Positions 35,846 to 46,446 are shown, numbered from the stretch's first letter. The stretch is 64,000 nt of DNA from Embleya hyalina (GCF_003967355.1 NZ_BIFH01000017.1:440693-504692); one strand, 5' to 3'. A program made the numbers and translations. The notes: generated from the sequence alone by a model not told the origin.

Positions 35846-37708
35846 TCAGCCGGCGATCGACAGGTGACGGCGGGCGTGCTCGTAATAGGCGCCGGCCGTG
35901 CCCCACAGGTCGTCGCGACCGCGCACGGTCAGCCAGTAGCGCAGGCCGGACGTGGTGCGCACGACCAGGTCCTTGCCGTGGTAGGTGGTCAGGTCCTGGC
36001 CGCGCCAGACGTACTCCCACTCCGCGGCCTCGTGGCCCCGGTAGTCGATGGCCTGCAGGAGCAGCCGCTCGTAGTCCTCGCCGTCCAGCCGCTCCCGGCC
36101 GCCGACGCTGCCGTGCTCGCGGTGCGCGACCGACTCCTCCGGGGCCATCACGATGCCCCGGTCGACGGTGACGGTGACCGAGATCAGCCGGTCCGGGTCG
36201 GTCACCGTCAGCCCGCTCTGGCTGTCCGTACAGGTCCAGCCCTCCGGCACGGGCAGCGCGAAGCCCAGATCGGTGCGGCGCCGCCGGCGCAGTCGCGGTA
36301 TCACCTTGTTGTCCACGAGCGGGCCGACCACCAGGCAACCGCCGATCAGCGCGCCGACGATGATCGGATTCGGATTGATCTTCGCCGCCTCCAGCGCGCC
36401 GCCGGCGATCACCCCGAGCAACATCGCGACCGGTACCGACCGGGAGATCCGCCGGTGCGGCAACACCAGCCACACGCTCAGCGCGAGCGCGAGCAGCACG
36501 ATCGTGTACATCCCGGTCCAGTTGCCGAACGCGGCCAGCCAGCGCGCGCCGGCGGCGGTGGCGATGCCGACCGAGGTCAGGATGGTCGTCCAGTGCCGGA
36601 ACCACCAGCGCGGCCAGCGCCGGTAGCGGGCCCGGAACGCGCCGCCCTCGCGGGGCAGGCGCACGTTGGTGGAGGTCTCGTCCAGGCTTCCCCGGGCACC
36701 GCCCCGGGTGCCCGCGCCCGCCCGGGCCGGCGGCCGCGGCGTGCCCGGCGCCCGCGGCGTCCCGGGGCGCAGCGGGGTGTGCGGATGTCCGGTCACCCGC
36801 ACCCCGTGCCGCCGCACCGCGCCGGGCCGGGTCCGGTCCGGCACGAAACGCTCGGAGGTCGATCCGCCGGCCGCGGTCGGCATCTGCTCGACGATCTCCA
36901 GGAGCAGTTCGCGCACCTGGGCGACCGAGCCGCGCCGGGCCGGATCCTTGACCAGCAGCGCCTTCAGCACCGGGGTCAGCGGGCCGGCCAGGAAGATCTC
37001 CGGGAAGCGGCCCGCGGCCACCGCGCCGAGGGTGGCCGCGTGCGTGTTGCGGCGAAACGCCGGTCGACCCTCGACCGCCTCGAACAGCGTCGCACCGAGC
37101 GACCACAGGTCGGCGGACGGCCCGGGCGGCTCGCCCGCGATCTGCTCCGGCGCCAGGTATTCGGGCGAGCCGACCATCGCGCCGGCCTGGGTGAGCGTGG
37201 CGCTGTCCTCGACCGAGGCGACCCCGAAGTCGGTGAGCACCACCCGGCCGTTGCGGGCCAGGAGCACGTTGGCGGGCTTGACGTCGCGGTGCAGCACGCC
37301 GACCTCGTGCGCGGCCTCCAGCGCGGCGAGCAGAAGCAGGCCCAATTCGGCGACCTGCTCGGGCGGGATCGGCCCCTCCTTGTCCAACTCCTGGGCCAGG
37401 GAGAGCCCGCGGACCAGTTCCATCACGATCCAGGGCCGCTCGTCCTGCTCGGCGACGTCGAAGATGGTCACCACGTTCGGGTGATCGATCCGGGCCGCCG
37501 CCCGCGCCTCGCGCAACATCCGCGCGCTCAGCGTGCCGCGTTCGTCGTCGTCCTCGTAGCGGGGCAGCCGCATCTCCTTGACCGCCACGTCGCGGTCCAA
37601 CATGGTGTCCACCGCCCGCCACACGGTGCCCATCCCGCCCCGGCCCAGCTGATCACCCAGGCGGTATCGCCCCGCCAGCAGACGCTCGGGCGCTTCCGGG
37701 TCGGTCAA
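35846..37708 (-). CDS. Ser/Thr protein kinase 4 with four membrane helices
   Basis: A 620-residue kinase with GRGGMG at 22-27, Lys-44, HRDVKPAN with Asp-142 and DFG at 160-162. Instead of one transmembrane helix it has four (about 390-510). The C-terminal domain of 150 residues (FALPVPEGWTC, AAEWEYVW) resembles the outer domains of kinases 1 and 3 but should lie on the cytoplasmic side if all four helices cross. Start: TTG at 37708 with GGGGAG eight bases upstream. A longer frame to 37879 looks unlikely. It ends 35 bases before kinase 3 begins. Confidence 0.82.
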   Translation of the reverse strand: MTDPEAPERLLAGRYRLGDQLGRGGMGTVWRAVDTMLDRDVAVKEMRLPRYEDDDERGTLSARMLREARAAARIDHPNVVTIFDVAEQDERPWIVMELVRGLSLAQELDKEGPIPPEQVAELGLLLLAALEAAHEVGVLHRDVKPANVLLARNGRVVLTDFGVASVEDSATLTQAGAMVGSPEYLAPEQIAGEPPGPSADLWSLGATLFEAVEGRPAFRRNTHAATLGAVAAGRFPEIFLAGPLTPVLKALLVKDPARRGSVAQVRELLLEIVEQMPTAAGGSTSERFVPDRTRPGAVRRHGVRVTGHPHTPLRPGTPRAPGTPRPPARAGAGTRGGARGSLDETSTNVRLPREGGAFRARYRRWPRWWFRHWTTILTSVGIATAAGARWLAAFGNWTGMYTIVLLALALSVWLVLPHRRISRSVPVAMLLGVIAGGALEAAKINPNPIIVGALIGGCLVVGPLVDNKVIPRLRRRRRTDLGFALPVPEGWTCTDSQSGLTVTDPDRLISVTVTVDRGIVMAPEESVAHREHGSVGGRERLDGEDYERLLLQAIDYRGHEAAEWEYVWRGQDLTTYHGKDLVVRTTSGLRYWLTVRGRDDLWGTAGAYYEHARRHLSIAG

Positions 37709-37917
37709 GTCTCTCGCTCCCCATACAGCCGCGGTCCCGCCGCGCGATCGGGTGGTTGCCTTCCCATACTCCTGTCCGGCGGCGCGCGGGGTCCACCGGT
37801 TCGCGAACGAACCTCGCCGACGACACCTGACCGGCCTATCGATGGAACGTGACGACGCCCGGGAAGGTGCCCGCGACACCCCGGATCAACCGCCGGGCTC
37901 GGGTACCGCCGCGGGCC

Positions 37918-39624
37918 TCAGCCGGGGACGATGTCCTCCGCTCCGAGCCGCACCGCGTCCGCCGTGTGATCGTCCATCTGCTCCTGCGAGGACCGCTCCG
38001 CCTCGATCCGCTTCAGGTAGTAGTCCACCTCCCGCCGCGACCGGTCCTCCTCCCAACCCAGCACCCGGGCCATCAAGGCACCGCAGGCCCGGGCCGCCCG
38101 CGCGCCCCGGTCGAAGGTCTCGATCGACACCCGGGTCCGGCGGTCCAGCACGTCGCCCAGGTGCAACGCGCCCTCGTGGGTGCACGCGTACACCACCTCG
38201 GCGGCCAGATAGTCGTCCGCGCCGTCCAGCGGATACGCCAACTCCGGCTCCGCCGCGATCAGCGCCAGCGGCTCCTCGATCAGCGACCCGTACCGGTTCA
38301 ACAGGTGCTCCACCCGGGCCACGTGCAGCCCGGTGCGCGCCGCCGTCGCGGCCCGCGCGTTCCACAGCGCCCGATACCCCTCCGCGCCCACCAGCGGCAC
38401 CGTCGCGGTGCAACTCGGCGGCACCTTGCGGTCCAGGCCGTGCACGGCGGCGTCCACCGCGTCCGCGGCCATCACCCGATACGTCGTGTACTTGCCGCCC
38501 GCGACCACCACCAGGCCGGGCACCGGGTGCGCCACGGTGTGCTCGCGGGACAACTGCGAGGTGGCGTCCGACTCGCCCGCGAGCAGCGGACGCAGGCCCG
38601 CGTACACCCCCTCGACGTCCTCGCGGGTGAGCGGCACCGCGAGCACCTCGTTGACGTGGTCGAGCAGATACTCGATGTCCGCCCGACTCGCCGCGGGATG
38701 CACCTTGTCCAGGTCCCAGCGGGTGTCGGTGGTGCCGACGATCCAGTGCCGGCCCCACGGGATCACGAACAGCACGCTCTTCTCGGTGCGCAGGATCAGC
38801 CCGGTCGAGGAGTGGATCCGGTCCCTGGGCACCACCAGGTGGATGCCCTTCGAGGCGCGCACGTGGAACTGCCCGCGCTCGCCGACCATGGCCTGGGTCT
38901 CGTCCGTCCACACCCCGGTCGCGTTGACCACCTGCCCGGCCCGGACGTCGTACGTCGCGCCGGTCTCCATGTCGCGCACGTGCACCCCGACCACCCGCTC
39001 GCCCTCGCGCAGGAACCCGGTCACCGTCGCCCGCGAGGCCACGTGCGCGCCGTAGCCGGCGGCGGTGCGCACCAGGGTCATCGTGTACCGCGCGTCGTCC
39101 ACCTGCGCGTCGTGGTACTGCACCGCGCCCACCAGCGCGTCCTTGCGCAACGCCGGTGCGAGGCGCAGCGCCTGACGTCGCGTCAGCTGCCGATGTCGGG
39201 GCAGCCCCGGATCCCGACCGGCCGACATCGCCATCGTGTCGTAGAGCGTCACCCCGGCGGTGACGTAGGGCCGTTCCCAGCCGCGATGGCGCAGCGGGTA
39301 CAGGAACGGCACCGGCTTGACCAGGTGCGGCGCCAGCGTGCGCAGCAGCAGCCCGCGCTCGCGCAGCGCCTCGCGCACCAGCGCGAAGTCCAGCATCTCC
39401 AGGTAGCGCAGCCCGCCGTGGATCAGCTTGCTGGAGCGGCTGGAGGTGCCCGACGCCCAGTCGCGCGCCTCCACCAGCCCCACCGACAGACCCCGGGTGA
39501 CCGCGTCCAGGGCGGTGCCCGCGCCGACCACGCCGCCGCCCACCACGACGATGTCCAGTTCACGCTCGGCCATCCGCCGCAGCGCCCGCGTGCGCTCCCC
39601 GGGCCCCATCGCCGTGGTCCGCAT
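37918..39624 (-). CDS. glpD: Glycerol-3-phosphate dehydrogenase (FAD)
   Basis: A 568-residue GlpD. The FAD-binding GGGVVGAG is at 29-36, and SSRSSKLIHGGLRYLE follows. It oxidises sn-glycerol 3-phosphate to dihydroxyacetone phosphate at the membrane, passing electrons to quinone. The C-terminal DAO_C domain is present (ALIAAEPELAYPLDG, WEEDRSRREVDYY). The ATG at 39624 follows a strong GGAGGTGG site. The gene is monocistronic here, without the glycerol facilitator or kinase beside it. A hairpin at 39799-39829 separates it from guaB3. Confidence 0.92.
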   Translation of the reverse strand: MRTTAMGPGERTRALRRMAERELDIVVVGGGVVGAGTALDAVTRGLSVGLVEARDWASGTSSRSSKLIHGGLRYLEMLDFALVREALRERGLLLRTLAPHLVKPVPFLYPLRHRGWERPYVTAGVTLYDTMAMSAGRDPGLPRHRQLTRRQALRLAPALRKDALVGAVQYHDAQVDDARYTMTLVRTAAGYGAHVASRATVTGFLREGERVVGVHVRDMETGATYDVRAGQVVNATGVWTDETQAMVGERGQFHVRASKGIHLVVPRDRIHSSTGLILRTEKSVLFVIPWGRHWIVGTTDTRWDLDKVHPAASRADIEYLLDHVNEVLAVPLTREDVEGVYAGLRPLLAGESDATSQLSREHTVAHPVPGLVVVAGGKYTTYRVMAADAVDAAVHGLDRKVPPSCTATVPLVGAEGYRALWNARAATAARTGLHVARVEHLLNRYGSLIEEPLALIAAEPELAYPLDGADDYLAAEVVYACTHEGALHLGDVLDRRTRVSIETFDRGARAARACGALMARVLGWEEDRSRREVDYYLKRIEAERSSQEQMDDHTADAVRLGAEDIVPG

Positions 39625-39798
39625 CCGCCACCTCCGACCTCGATCATCACGCAAGGGACCACACGGACGGCGACGACGCGCCCCTCCTGCGTGTACCCAT
39701 TGCCCCGCCGCCCGGACCCCGCACGCGCCGCGCGTCCCACGCGCACCTCGCGAACGAGTCGCCCGCGGGCCGCCCGTGAGCCGCCCGGAAACGACGAA

Positions 39799-39829
39799 CG
39801 GCCCCGAACACCGAGGGTGTTCGGGGCCG
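39799..39829 (-). terminator. Terminator of the guaB-guaB3 region
   Basis: A 14-bp perfect stem (39799-39812 with 39816-39829) and 3-base loop, 15 bases after the guaB3 stop. Confidence 0.78.
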
Positions 39830-39843
39830 GACGGGGATTCGGG

Positions 39844-40959
39844 TCAGTGCGCGGGCGAGACCGTGACCTCGACCTGCTGGAACTTCTTCAGCTCCGAGTA
39901 GCCCGTGGTGGCCATCGCCCGACGCAGCGCGCCGAACAGGTTCATCGAACCGTCGGACACGTGCGAGGGACCGAGCAGGATCTCCTCCAGGGTGCCCACC
40001 GCGCCCAGGTTCATCCGCCGCCCGCGCGGCAGTTCGGGGTGGTGCGCCTCCGAACCCCAGTGATGGCCGGCGCCGGGGGCGTCGCTCGCCCGGGCCAGCG
40101 CCGAGCCGATCATCACCGCGTCCGCGCCGCACGCCACCGCCTTGGCGATGTCGCCGCTGCGGCCCACGCTGCCGTCGGCGACCACGTGCACGTAGCGGCC
40201 GCCCGACTCGTCGAGGTAGTCCCGCCGCGCCTCGGCGACGTCGGCCACCGCGGTCGCCATCGGCACCGCGACGCCGAGCACGCCGCGGGTGGTGTGCGCC
40301 GCGCCGCCGCCGAAGCCGACCAGGACGCCGGCCGCGCCGGCGCGCATCAGGTGCAGCGCGCCCTGGTAGGTCGCGCACCCGCCGACGATCACCGGCACGT
40401 CGAGGTCGTAGATGAACTGCTTGAGGTTCAGCGGTTCGGCCCGACCGGACACGTGCTCCGCCGAGACGGTGGTGCCGCGGATGACGAACACGTCGACACC
40501 GGCGTCGATCACGGCCTTGTGGTACTGCGCGGTGCGCTGCGGCGACAGCGCCGCGGCGGTGACCACGCCCGAGTCGCGGATCTGCTTGATCCGCGCGCCG
40601 ATCAGCTCCTCCTTGATCGGCTCGGCGTAGATCTCCTGCATCCGCCGGGTCGCCGCGTCCTCGTCGAGCGCGCCGATCTCCTCGATCAGCGGCGTGGGGT
40701 CCTCGTAGCGGGTCCACAACCCTTCGAGGTTGAGCACGCCGAGGCCGCCCATCCGGCCGACCTCGATCGCGGTCTGCGGCGACACGACGCTGTCCATCGG
40801 CGCGGTCAGGAACGGCAGCTCGAACCGGTACGCGTCGATCTGCCACGCGATCGAGACCTCTTCGGGGTCCCGGGTCCGCCGGCTGGGGACGATGGCGACG
40901 TCGTCGAAGTGATAGGCACGCCGGCCACGCTTGCCCCGGCCGATTTCGACCTCAGTCAC
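39844..40959 (-). CDS. guaB3: GuaB3 family IMP dehydrogenase-related protein
   Basis: A 371-residue protein of the IMPDH/GMP reductase family, without CBS domains. NAD/phosphate-binding motifs PFLTAPMDSVV and ADGSVGRSGDIAKA are clear. The loop that in IMPDH carries the catalytic Cys (GSICTTR) here reads GGAAHTTRG, so that Cys is absent. It sits 135 bases after guaB, as in mycobacteria and Streptomyces. Reaction uncertain; a GMP-reductase-like role has been proposed for relatives. ATG or GTG near 40959, upstream of a GAGAGG site. Confidence 0.85.
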   Translation of the reverse strand: MTEVEIGRGKRGRRAYHFDDVAIVPSRRTRDPEEVSIAWQIDAYRFELPFLTAPMDSVVSPQTAIEVGRMGGLGVLNLEGLWTRYEDPTPLIEEIGALDEDAATRRMQEIYAEPIKEELIGARIKQIRDSGVVTAAALSPQRTAQYHKAVIDAGVDVFVIRGTTVSAEHVSGRAEPLNLKQFIYDLDVPVIVGGCATYQGALHLMRAGAAGVLVGFGGGAAHTTRGVLGVAVPMATAVADVAEARRDYLDESGGRYVHVVADGSVGRSGDIAKAVACGADAVMIGSALARASDAPGAGHHWGSEAHHPELPRGRRMNLGAVGTLEEILLGPSHVSDGSMNLFGALRRAMATTGYSELKKFQQVEVTVSPAH

Positions 40960-41031
40960 GTTGCGCCTCTCCTGCTGGAATCGGTGGCTGGGAAAATCCC
41001 CGTATCCCAGGGTACGGGGCGAGTACGCAGG

Positions 41032-41068
41032 CGAGGGGCCCCGCCCGGCGTACGGACGGGGCCCCTCG
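41032..41068 (-). terminator. Hairpin between guaB and guaB3
   Basis: A 12-bp perfect stem (41032-41043 with 41057-41068), 13-base loop, after the guaB stop. It may reduce guaB3 transcription from the guaB promoter. Confidence 0.7.
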
Positions 41069-41094
41069 GTGTAGTACGGATACCACGGCGCCTG

Positions 41095-42720
<1,626 letters not shown>

Positions 42721-42804
42721 CTACTGGCCCCGCGCGGTGCTTCGAGCCCGCTTGCCGACGGTGAGCACAACGGCACACCCGGCCCCGACCATTCCCGGCC
42801 GGCC

Positions 42805-43011
42805 TCAGCATCGGTCCGGCACCACCCGACGGCGGTTCGCGGCGGTGCCGTCCACCTCGGCGAGCAGCGCGTCGAACAACCCGACGATCCGGTCCTGGAC
42901 GGGGAGCGGGCGCCGCCGGCGCAGCTGCTCCACGAGTTCGTCGTCCTGGCGCAGCAGACCCAGATCGGCGGTGCCGGATCGGCCGCCGAACCGCACACCG
43001 CCGCCGCTCAC
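42805..43011 (-). CDS. Small protein overlapping shbA, possible anti-sigma domain
   Basis: A 68-residue ORF whose GTG overlaps the sigma-factor stop as GTGA. Its middle reads [20 protein letters not shown] followed by [13 protein letters not shown], a pattern like the sigma-binding helix region of the mycobacterial anti-SigD protein RsdA (inference from memory of the family). In mycobacteria sigD and rsdA lie in the same neighbourhood, near guaB2 and guaB3. There is no transmembrane segment, unlike RsdA. Coupled translation with the sigma factor suggests a regulator of it. Not proven. Confidence 0.55.
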   Translation of the reverse strand: MSGGGVRFGGRSGTADLGLLRQDDELVEQLRRRRPLPVQDRIVGLFDALLAEVDGTAANRRRVVPDRC

Positions 43012-43622
43012 GCGGTCTTCTCCTCGCCCGCCAACGCCCGCAGGCGGGTCAACGCGCGATGTTGGGCGACCCGCACCGCGCCGGGCGACATGCCCATCGC
43101 GCGCCCGGTCTCCTCGGCGGACAACCCGACCGCGACCCGCAGCACGAGCAGTTCGCGCAGGTTGTCGGGCAGTCTGCCGAGCAGGGCGCGCGCGTGCGCG
43201 GCGTCGCTGCGCCGCACCACCTGGTCCTCGGGCCCGGGGTGGTCGTCCACCGCCTCGGGCAGATCGCAGGTGGGCACCGCGCCGCGCATCGCGGCGCGCT
43301 GCACGTCGACCACCTTGTGTGCCGCGATACCGAACACGAACGCCTCGAACGGGCGCCCCTCGTCGCGATATCGCGGCAGCGCGGAGAGCACCGCCAGGCA
43401 CACCTCCTGCGCGGCGTCGTCGGCCGCGTGCTCGGCGCCGGAGACCCGGCCGAGCCGGGCCCGGCAGTAGCGCAACACCAGTGGTCGGACGTAGGCGAGC
43501 AGTTCGTCGGTCGCCTGCACGTCCCCCTGGACCGCGCGGACCACGACGGCACGCATGCCGTCGTCGGCGTGCGCGTGTGCTTCGTACGACTCGTCCGGCA
43601 TTCGCTCGGGGGTCCCACCCAT
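43008..43622 (-). CDS. shbA: ECF-type sigma factor ShbA (SigD-like)
   Basis: A 204-residue sigma-70 family factor. Region 2 includes [19 protein letters not shown] and [18 protein letters not shown], and region 4 includes [21 protein letters not shown] with a helix-turn-helix. Position next to guaB and bldM matches Streptomyces ShbA, which drives transcription of the principal sigma gene hrdB. The ATG at 43622 has a -10-like CATACT seven bases upstream and no ribosome site, suggesting leaderless translation. An in-frame ATG at 43601 is the alternative. Confidence 0.85.
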   Translation of the reverse strand: MGGTPERMPDESYEAHAHADDGMRAVVVRAVQGDVQATDELLAYVRPLVLRYCRARLGRVSGAEHAADDAAQEVCLAVLSALPRYRDEGRPFEAFVFGIAAHKVVDVQRAAMRGAVPTCDLPEAVDDHPGPEDQVVRRSDAAHARALLGRLPDNLRELLVLRVAVGLSAEETGRAMGMSPGAVRVAQHRALTRLRALAGEEKTA

Positions 43623-43629
43623 GCCATTC

Positions 43630-43635
43630 AGTATG
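43630..43635 (-). promoter_or_regulatory. -10-like element of shbA
   Basis: CATACT (minus strand) seven bases before the shbA ATG, placing the likely transcript start at the start codon. No clear -35. Confidence 0.45.
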
Positions 43636-43831
43636 CAGGGATCGGCGACCGAATCACGGCCATGCCGACCCGGGGGACTCATCCGGCCCCCCGGGCAACG
43701 GCATTCACCGCACGGACCCTCGCCCGTCGGGGGCCGTCGGCACCCGCCTCATCGCACAAGTCCCCACCGACCGTGCCCGCCCGGACGAACCCCCGGGCCC
43801 TCGCGGTCGGGGAGGTCCTCGCGGACGTTCG

Positions 43832-44443
43832 TCATCGCACGAGTCCCCACCGGAATCCCAGCGCGACCGCGTGTGCCCGGTCGGACGCGCCCAGCTTCTT
43901 GAACAGGCGTCGGGCGTGGGTCTTGACCGTGTCCTCCGACAGGAACAGCTCGCGCCCGATCTCGGCGTTGCTGCGCCCGTGGCTCATGCCCTCGAGCACC
44001 TGGATCTCACGTGCCGTCAGGGTCGGCGCCACGCCCATGTCGGGCGAGCGCAACCGCCGGGGCGCCAGCCGCCACGTCGGGTCGGCGAGCGCCTGGGAGA
44101 CGGTCGCGCGCAGTTCCGCGCGCGACGCGTCCTTGTGCAGATATCCCCGAGCCCCGGCGGCGACCGCGAGGGCCACCCCGTCCAGGTCCTCGGCCATCGT
44201 CAGCATGATCACCCGTGCGCCGGGGTCGCCGGCCAGGAGGCGGCGCACCGCCTCGACGCCGCCGAGCCCGGGCATCCGCACGTCCATGAGGACGAGGTCG
44301 GACCGCTCCGCGCCCCAGCGCCGCAGTACCTCCTCGCCACTCGTGGCCGTCGTCACCCTCTCGACGCCGGGGACCGTGGCCACCGCCCGCCGCAGGGTCT
44401 CCCGAACCAGCGGGGAATCGTCGCAGACCAGGACGGTCGTCAT
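43832..44443 (-). CDS. bldM: Response regulator BldM
   Basis: A 203-residue NarL/FixJ-family regulator essential for aerial growth and sporulation in Streptomyces. The receiver starts TTVLVCDDSPLVRE, the Asp is in LVLMDVRMPG, and GARGYLHKDASRAEL and the C-terminal HTH (LTAREIQVLEGMSHGRSN) match BldM almost word for word as I remember it. BldM is an atypical receiver that works without a dedicated kinase and can heterodimerise with WhiI. The ATG at 44443 gives the expected length. It is divergent from whiD. Confidence 0.92.
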   Translation of the reverse strand: MTTVLVCDDSPLVRETLRRAVATVPGVERVTTATSGEEVLRRWGAERSDLVLMDVRMPGLGGVEAVRRLLAGDPGARVIMLTMAEDLDGVALAVAAGARGYLHKDASRAELRATVSQALADPTWRLAPRRLRSPDMGVAPTLTAREIQVLEGMSHGRSNAEIGRELFLSEDTVKTHARRLFKKLGASDRAHAVALGFRWGLVR

Positions 44444-44990
44444 CGCCGGCCTCCGCAGTGGATCCGCGTCACGTTGAGCCTCCACGCCTGTACGTACCGT
44501 TTCCTTTGCGGCGACCCCGAGGGTCGGTGGCTCGGGATCCAGCCCCGACCGCCCTCGTCGCCAACCGCTTCACCCACCCCAACGAGCATCACTCGAAAGG
44601 GTTACGGGGGGAGTTCCGCTCCGCCGCCACCACAACGAGGCGGCCGTCCGGAAGGACACGCGAGGGTGAAACCCACCCGACCCACACCACCCGGGCCCCG
44701 CCCCCACTCCCCACTCCCCGGTGCCCCAGGTCCCGAAAGCCCCACCACGCACACCACACCCATTCGCACCAAATCACCCACATTCACCCGATGCACCCGC
44801 CGCAGAGCCCACCCTGGGTAATTTTTTCGGGATTCGATGCATAAGTGGGAATTAGGATTGGAACTGATCATTTCGTGACACAGTCGCACCTACTTCTGAT
44901 CGCTTGATCACGACTGTTCTGCACGGTCCGACCAGAGGTGGCATCCCTGCTCACCGATCACTCGTACGCGATAAGCAAGAGGGACGAGTC
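44444..44990. promoter_or_regulatory. bldM-whiD divergent control region
   Basis: A 547-base gap without a supported gene. The half toward bldM (44530-44810) is C-rich. The half toward whiD (44815-44930) is AT-rich for this genome, contains TTTTTTC and paired TGATCA sequences (44866 and 44905 areas), and probably carries the whiD promoter and developmental regulator sites. No specific operator could be assigned by eye. Confidence 0.5.
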
Positions 44991-45323
44991 ATGGCTGATT
45001 TCTCGCGACTCCCCGGCCCCAACGCCGACCTGTGGGACTGGCAGCTGTCGGCAGCCTGTCGCGGAGTCGACAGCGCACTGTTCTTCCATCCCGAAGGCGA
45101 GCGAGGCGCCGCCAGGGTCGCCCGGGAGGCTTCGGCCAAGGAAGTCTGCATGCGGTGCCCGGTCCGTCGCCAGTGCGCCACGCACGCGCTGAAGGTGCGC
45201 GAGCCGTATGGCGTATGGGGCGGGCTCACCGAGGACGAACGGGTGGAACTCGACAGCGACCGCCGGCACGGGGTCGCCGCGGAACGGGCGGCCGCGGCGA
45301 GCGGCGCGTCCGTGACCCACTGA
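44991..45323 (+). CDS. whiD: WhiB-family iron-sulfur regulator WhiD
   Basis: A 110-residue Wbl protein. Four Cys ligands for a [4Fe-4S] cluster are in AACRGVDS and CMRCPVRRQC, and the GVWGG turn marks the sigma-binding region. Sequence from MADFSRLPGPNADLWDWQL matches Streptomyces WhiD, needed for spore septation and maturation. ATG at 44991 with GAGGGA nine bases upstream. It lies beside bldM, as in Streptomyces. Wbl proteins bind region 4 of the main sigma factor. Confidence 0.92.
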   Translation: MADFSRLPGPNADLWDWQLSAACRGVDSALFFHPEGERGAARVAREASAKEVCMRCPVRRQCATHALKVREPYGVWGGLTEDERVELDSDRRHGVAAERAAAASGASVTH

Positions 45324-45416
45324 CCTCCCACGCACCCGACCTCCGCGCACCGACCCCACAGGCGGCCACGCGCCGCCTCCCGCCCGACCGCGGAGCCCGA
45401 CGACACCATCGCGAAA

Positions 45417-45461
45417 ACGTTCGGCGGCCCGCCCCCAAGCCGGGGGCGGGCCGCCGAACGT
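45417..45461. terminator. 20-bp bidirectional terminator
   Basis: A perfect 20-bp stem (45417-45436 with 45442-45461) and 5-base loop between the convergent whiD and dehydrogenase genes. Confidence 0.85.
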
Positions 45462-45521
45462 CGACGCGAGCCGGTCGCCCGACACGTGTCGCCACGGGAC
45501 GCGCGGGAGGGTTCGGGCCGG

Positions 45522-46340
45522 TTATTGGAAGGCGGACATGTCCATCTCCCACACCTTCGGCCAGTCCTTGCCCCGGAAGGAGGCGTCGGTACCGCCGTCG
45601 CAGAAGACCACGGAGCCGACGAAGAAGCTCGACTCGCCGCCGAGCAGGAACGCCACCAGCGCGGCGATCTCCTCGGGCCGGCCACCGCGACCGGCCGGGA
45701 TGGTGCTCAGGAACATCTCCATGCCCTCGGCGGTCAGCGGGTCCGTACGACCCTCGGCCGTCATCGGGGTCTCGATCAGGCCCGGCGCGATCGCGTTGAG
45801 CCGAATACCGTCGGCGATGTACTCGGCGCACCGGGTCCGGGCGTACCAGGCGAGCGCCGCCTTGGTCGCGGGGTAGGCCTGCAACGCCGCGAACTCGCCG
45901 AACGCCTCGGCCACCGCGCTTGCCCCGGCCTCGTCCCCGGCCAGGCACGACTCGGCCACCTCGACCGGCCAGTTCGGCTGCGCCGTCGTGGAGTTCGAGC
46001 TGATCAGCACGACCGAGGCGCCGTCGCCCGCGGCGAGGAGCGGACGCAGCCCCTCCAAAAGCACGATCGCGCCGAAGTAGTTCACCGACACCAGCAGGCC
46101 GCCCGACCGACCGGTGGCCGCGGCCAGGCCCGCGAACGGCACGAAGCCGTCGAGCACGCCGCCGGACAGCTCGGTGACCCGCGTGATCGCCTCGGCCCGA
46201 CCCTCGGCCGTGCCCAGGTCCACGGTGACGTCGGCGTCGCGCAGGTCGACGCCGATCACCCGGTGCCCGTCCGCCTCGAGCCGGGCCTTGGTCGCGGCGC
46301 CCAGGCCGGAGGCCGCGCCGGTGATCGCGTAGGTACCCAT
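45522..46340 (-). CDS. Short-chain dehydrogenase/reductase
   Basis: A 272-residue SDR. The cofactor motif TGAASGLG is at 7-14, Ser in LISSNST and the catalytic YPATK pair follow. The C-terminal portion (GGRPEEIAALVAFLLGGESS) is standard. Closest in pattern to coniferyl-alcohol dehydrogenase or 3-alpha-hydroxysteroid dehydrogenase-type enzymes (GVDLRDADVTVDLG favours NAD). Substrate unknown. ATG at 46340. It lies between whiD and groEL1 without operon links. Confidence 0.82.
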   Translation of the reverse strand: MGTYAITGAASGLGAATKARLEADGHRVIGVDLRDADVTVDLGTAEGRAEAITRVTELSGGVLDGFVPFAGLAAATGRSGGLLVSVNYFGAIVLLEGLRPLLAAGDGASVVLISSNSTTAQPNWPVEVAESCLAGDEAGASAVAEAFGEFAALQAYPATKAALAWYARTRCAEYIADGIRLNAIAPGLIETPMTAEGRTDPLTAEGMEMFLSTIPAGRGGRPEEIAALVAFLLGGESSFFVGSVVFCDGGTDASFRGKDWPKVWEMDMSAFQ

Positions 46341-46446
46341 GTGTCTCCTTCGTGCTGCTCGACGGGATCGGCCGCACCCGGCGGCTGACGGTCCGTCAGT
46401 TATTGGGCTCCGGGCACTCTCGCAGATCGGGCCGGCGGCGAAAAGG

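Noticed and set aside
33920..37852. 1310-residue plus-strand ORF rich in Gly-Asp-Pro repeats, resembling a collagen-like protein
   Set aside because: It is the antisense of the Pro-Gly-Ser repeats and kinase domains of kinases 3 and 4, which have complete kinase motifs.
44570..44889. Small minus-strand ORFs in the bldM-whiD gap
   Set aside because: They are low-complexity Gly/Trp/Arg readings with no ribosome site, in a known regulatory gap.
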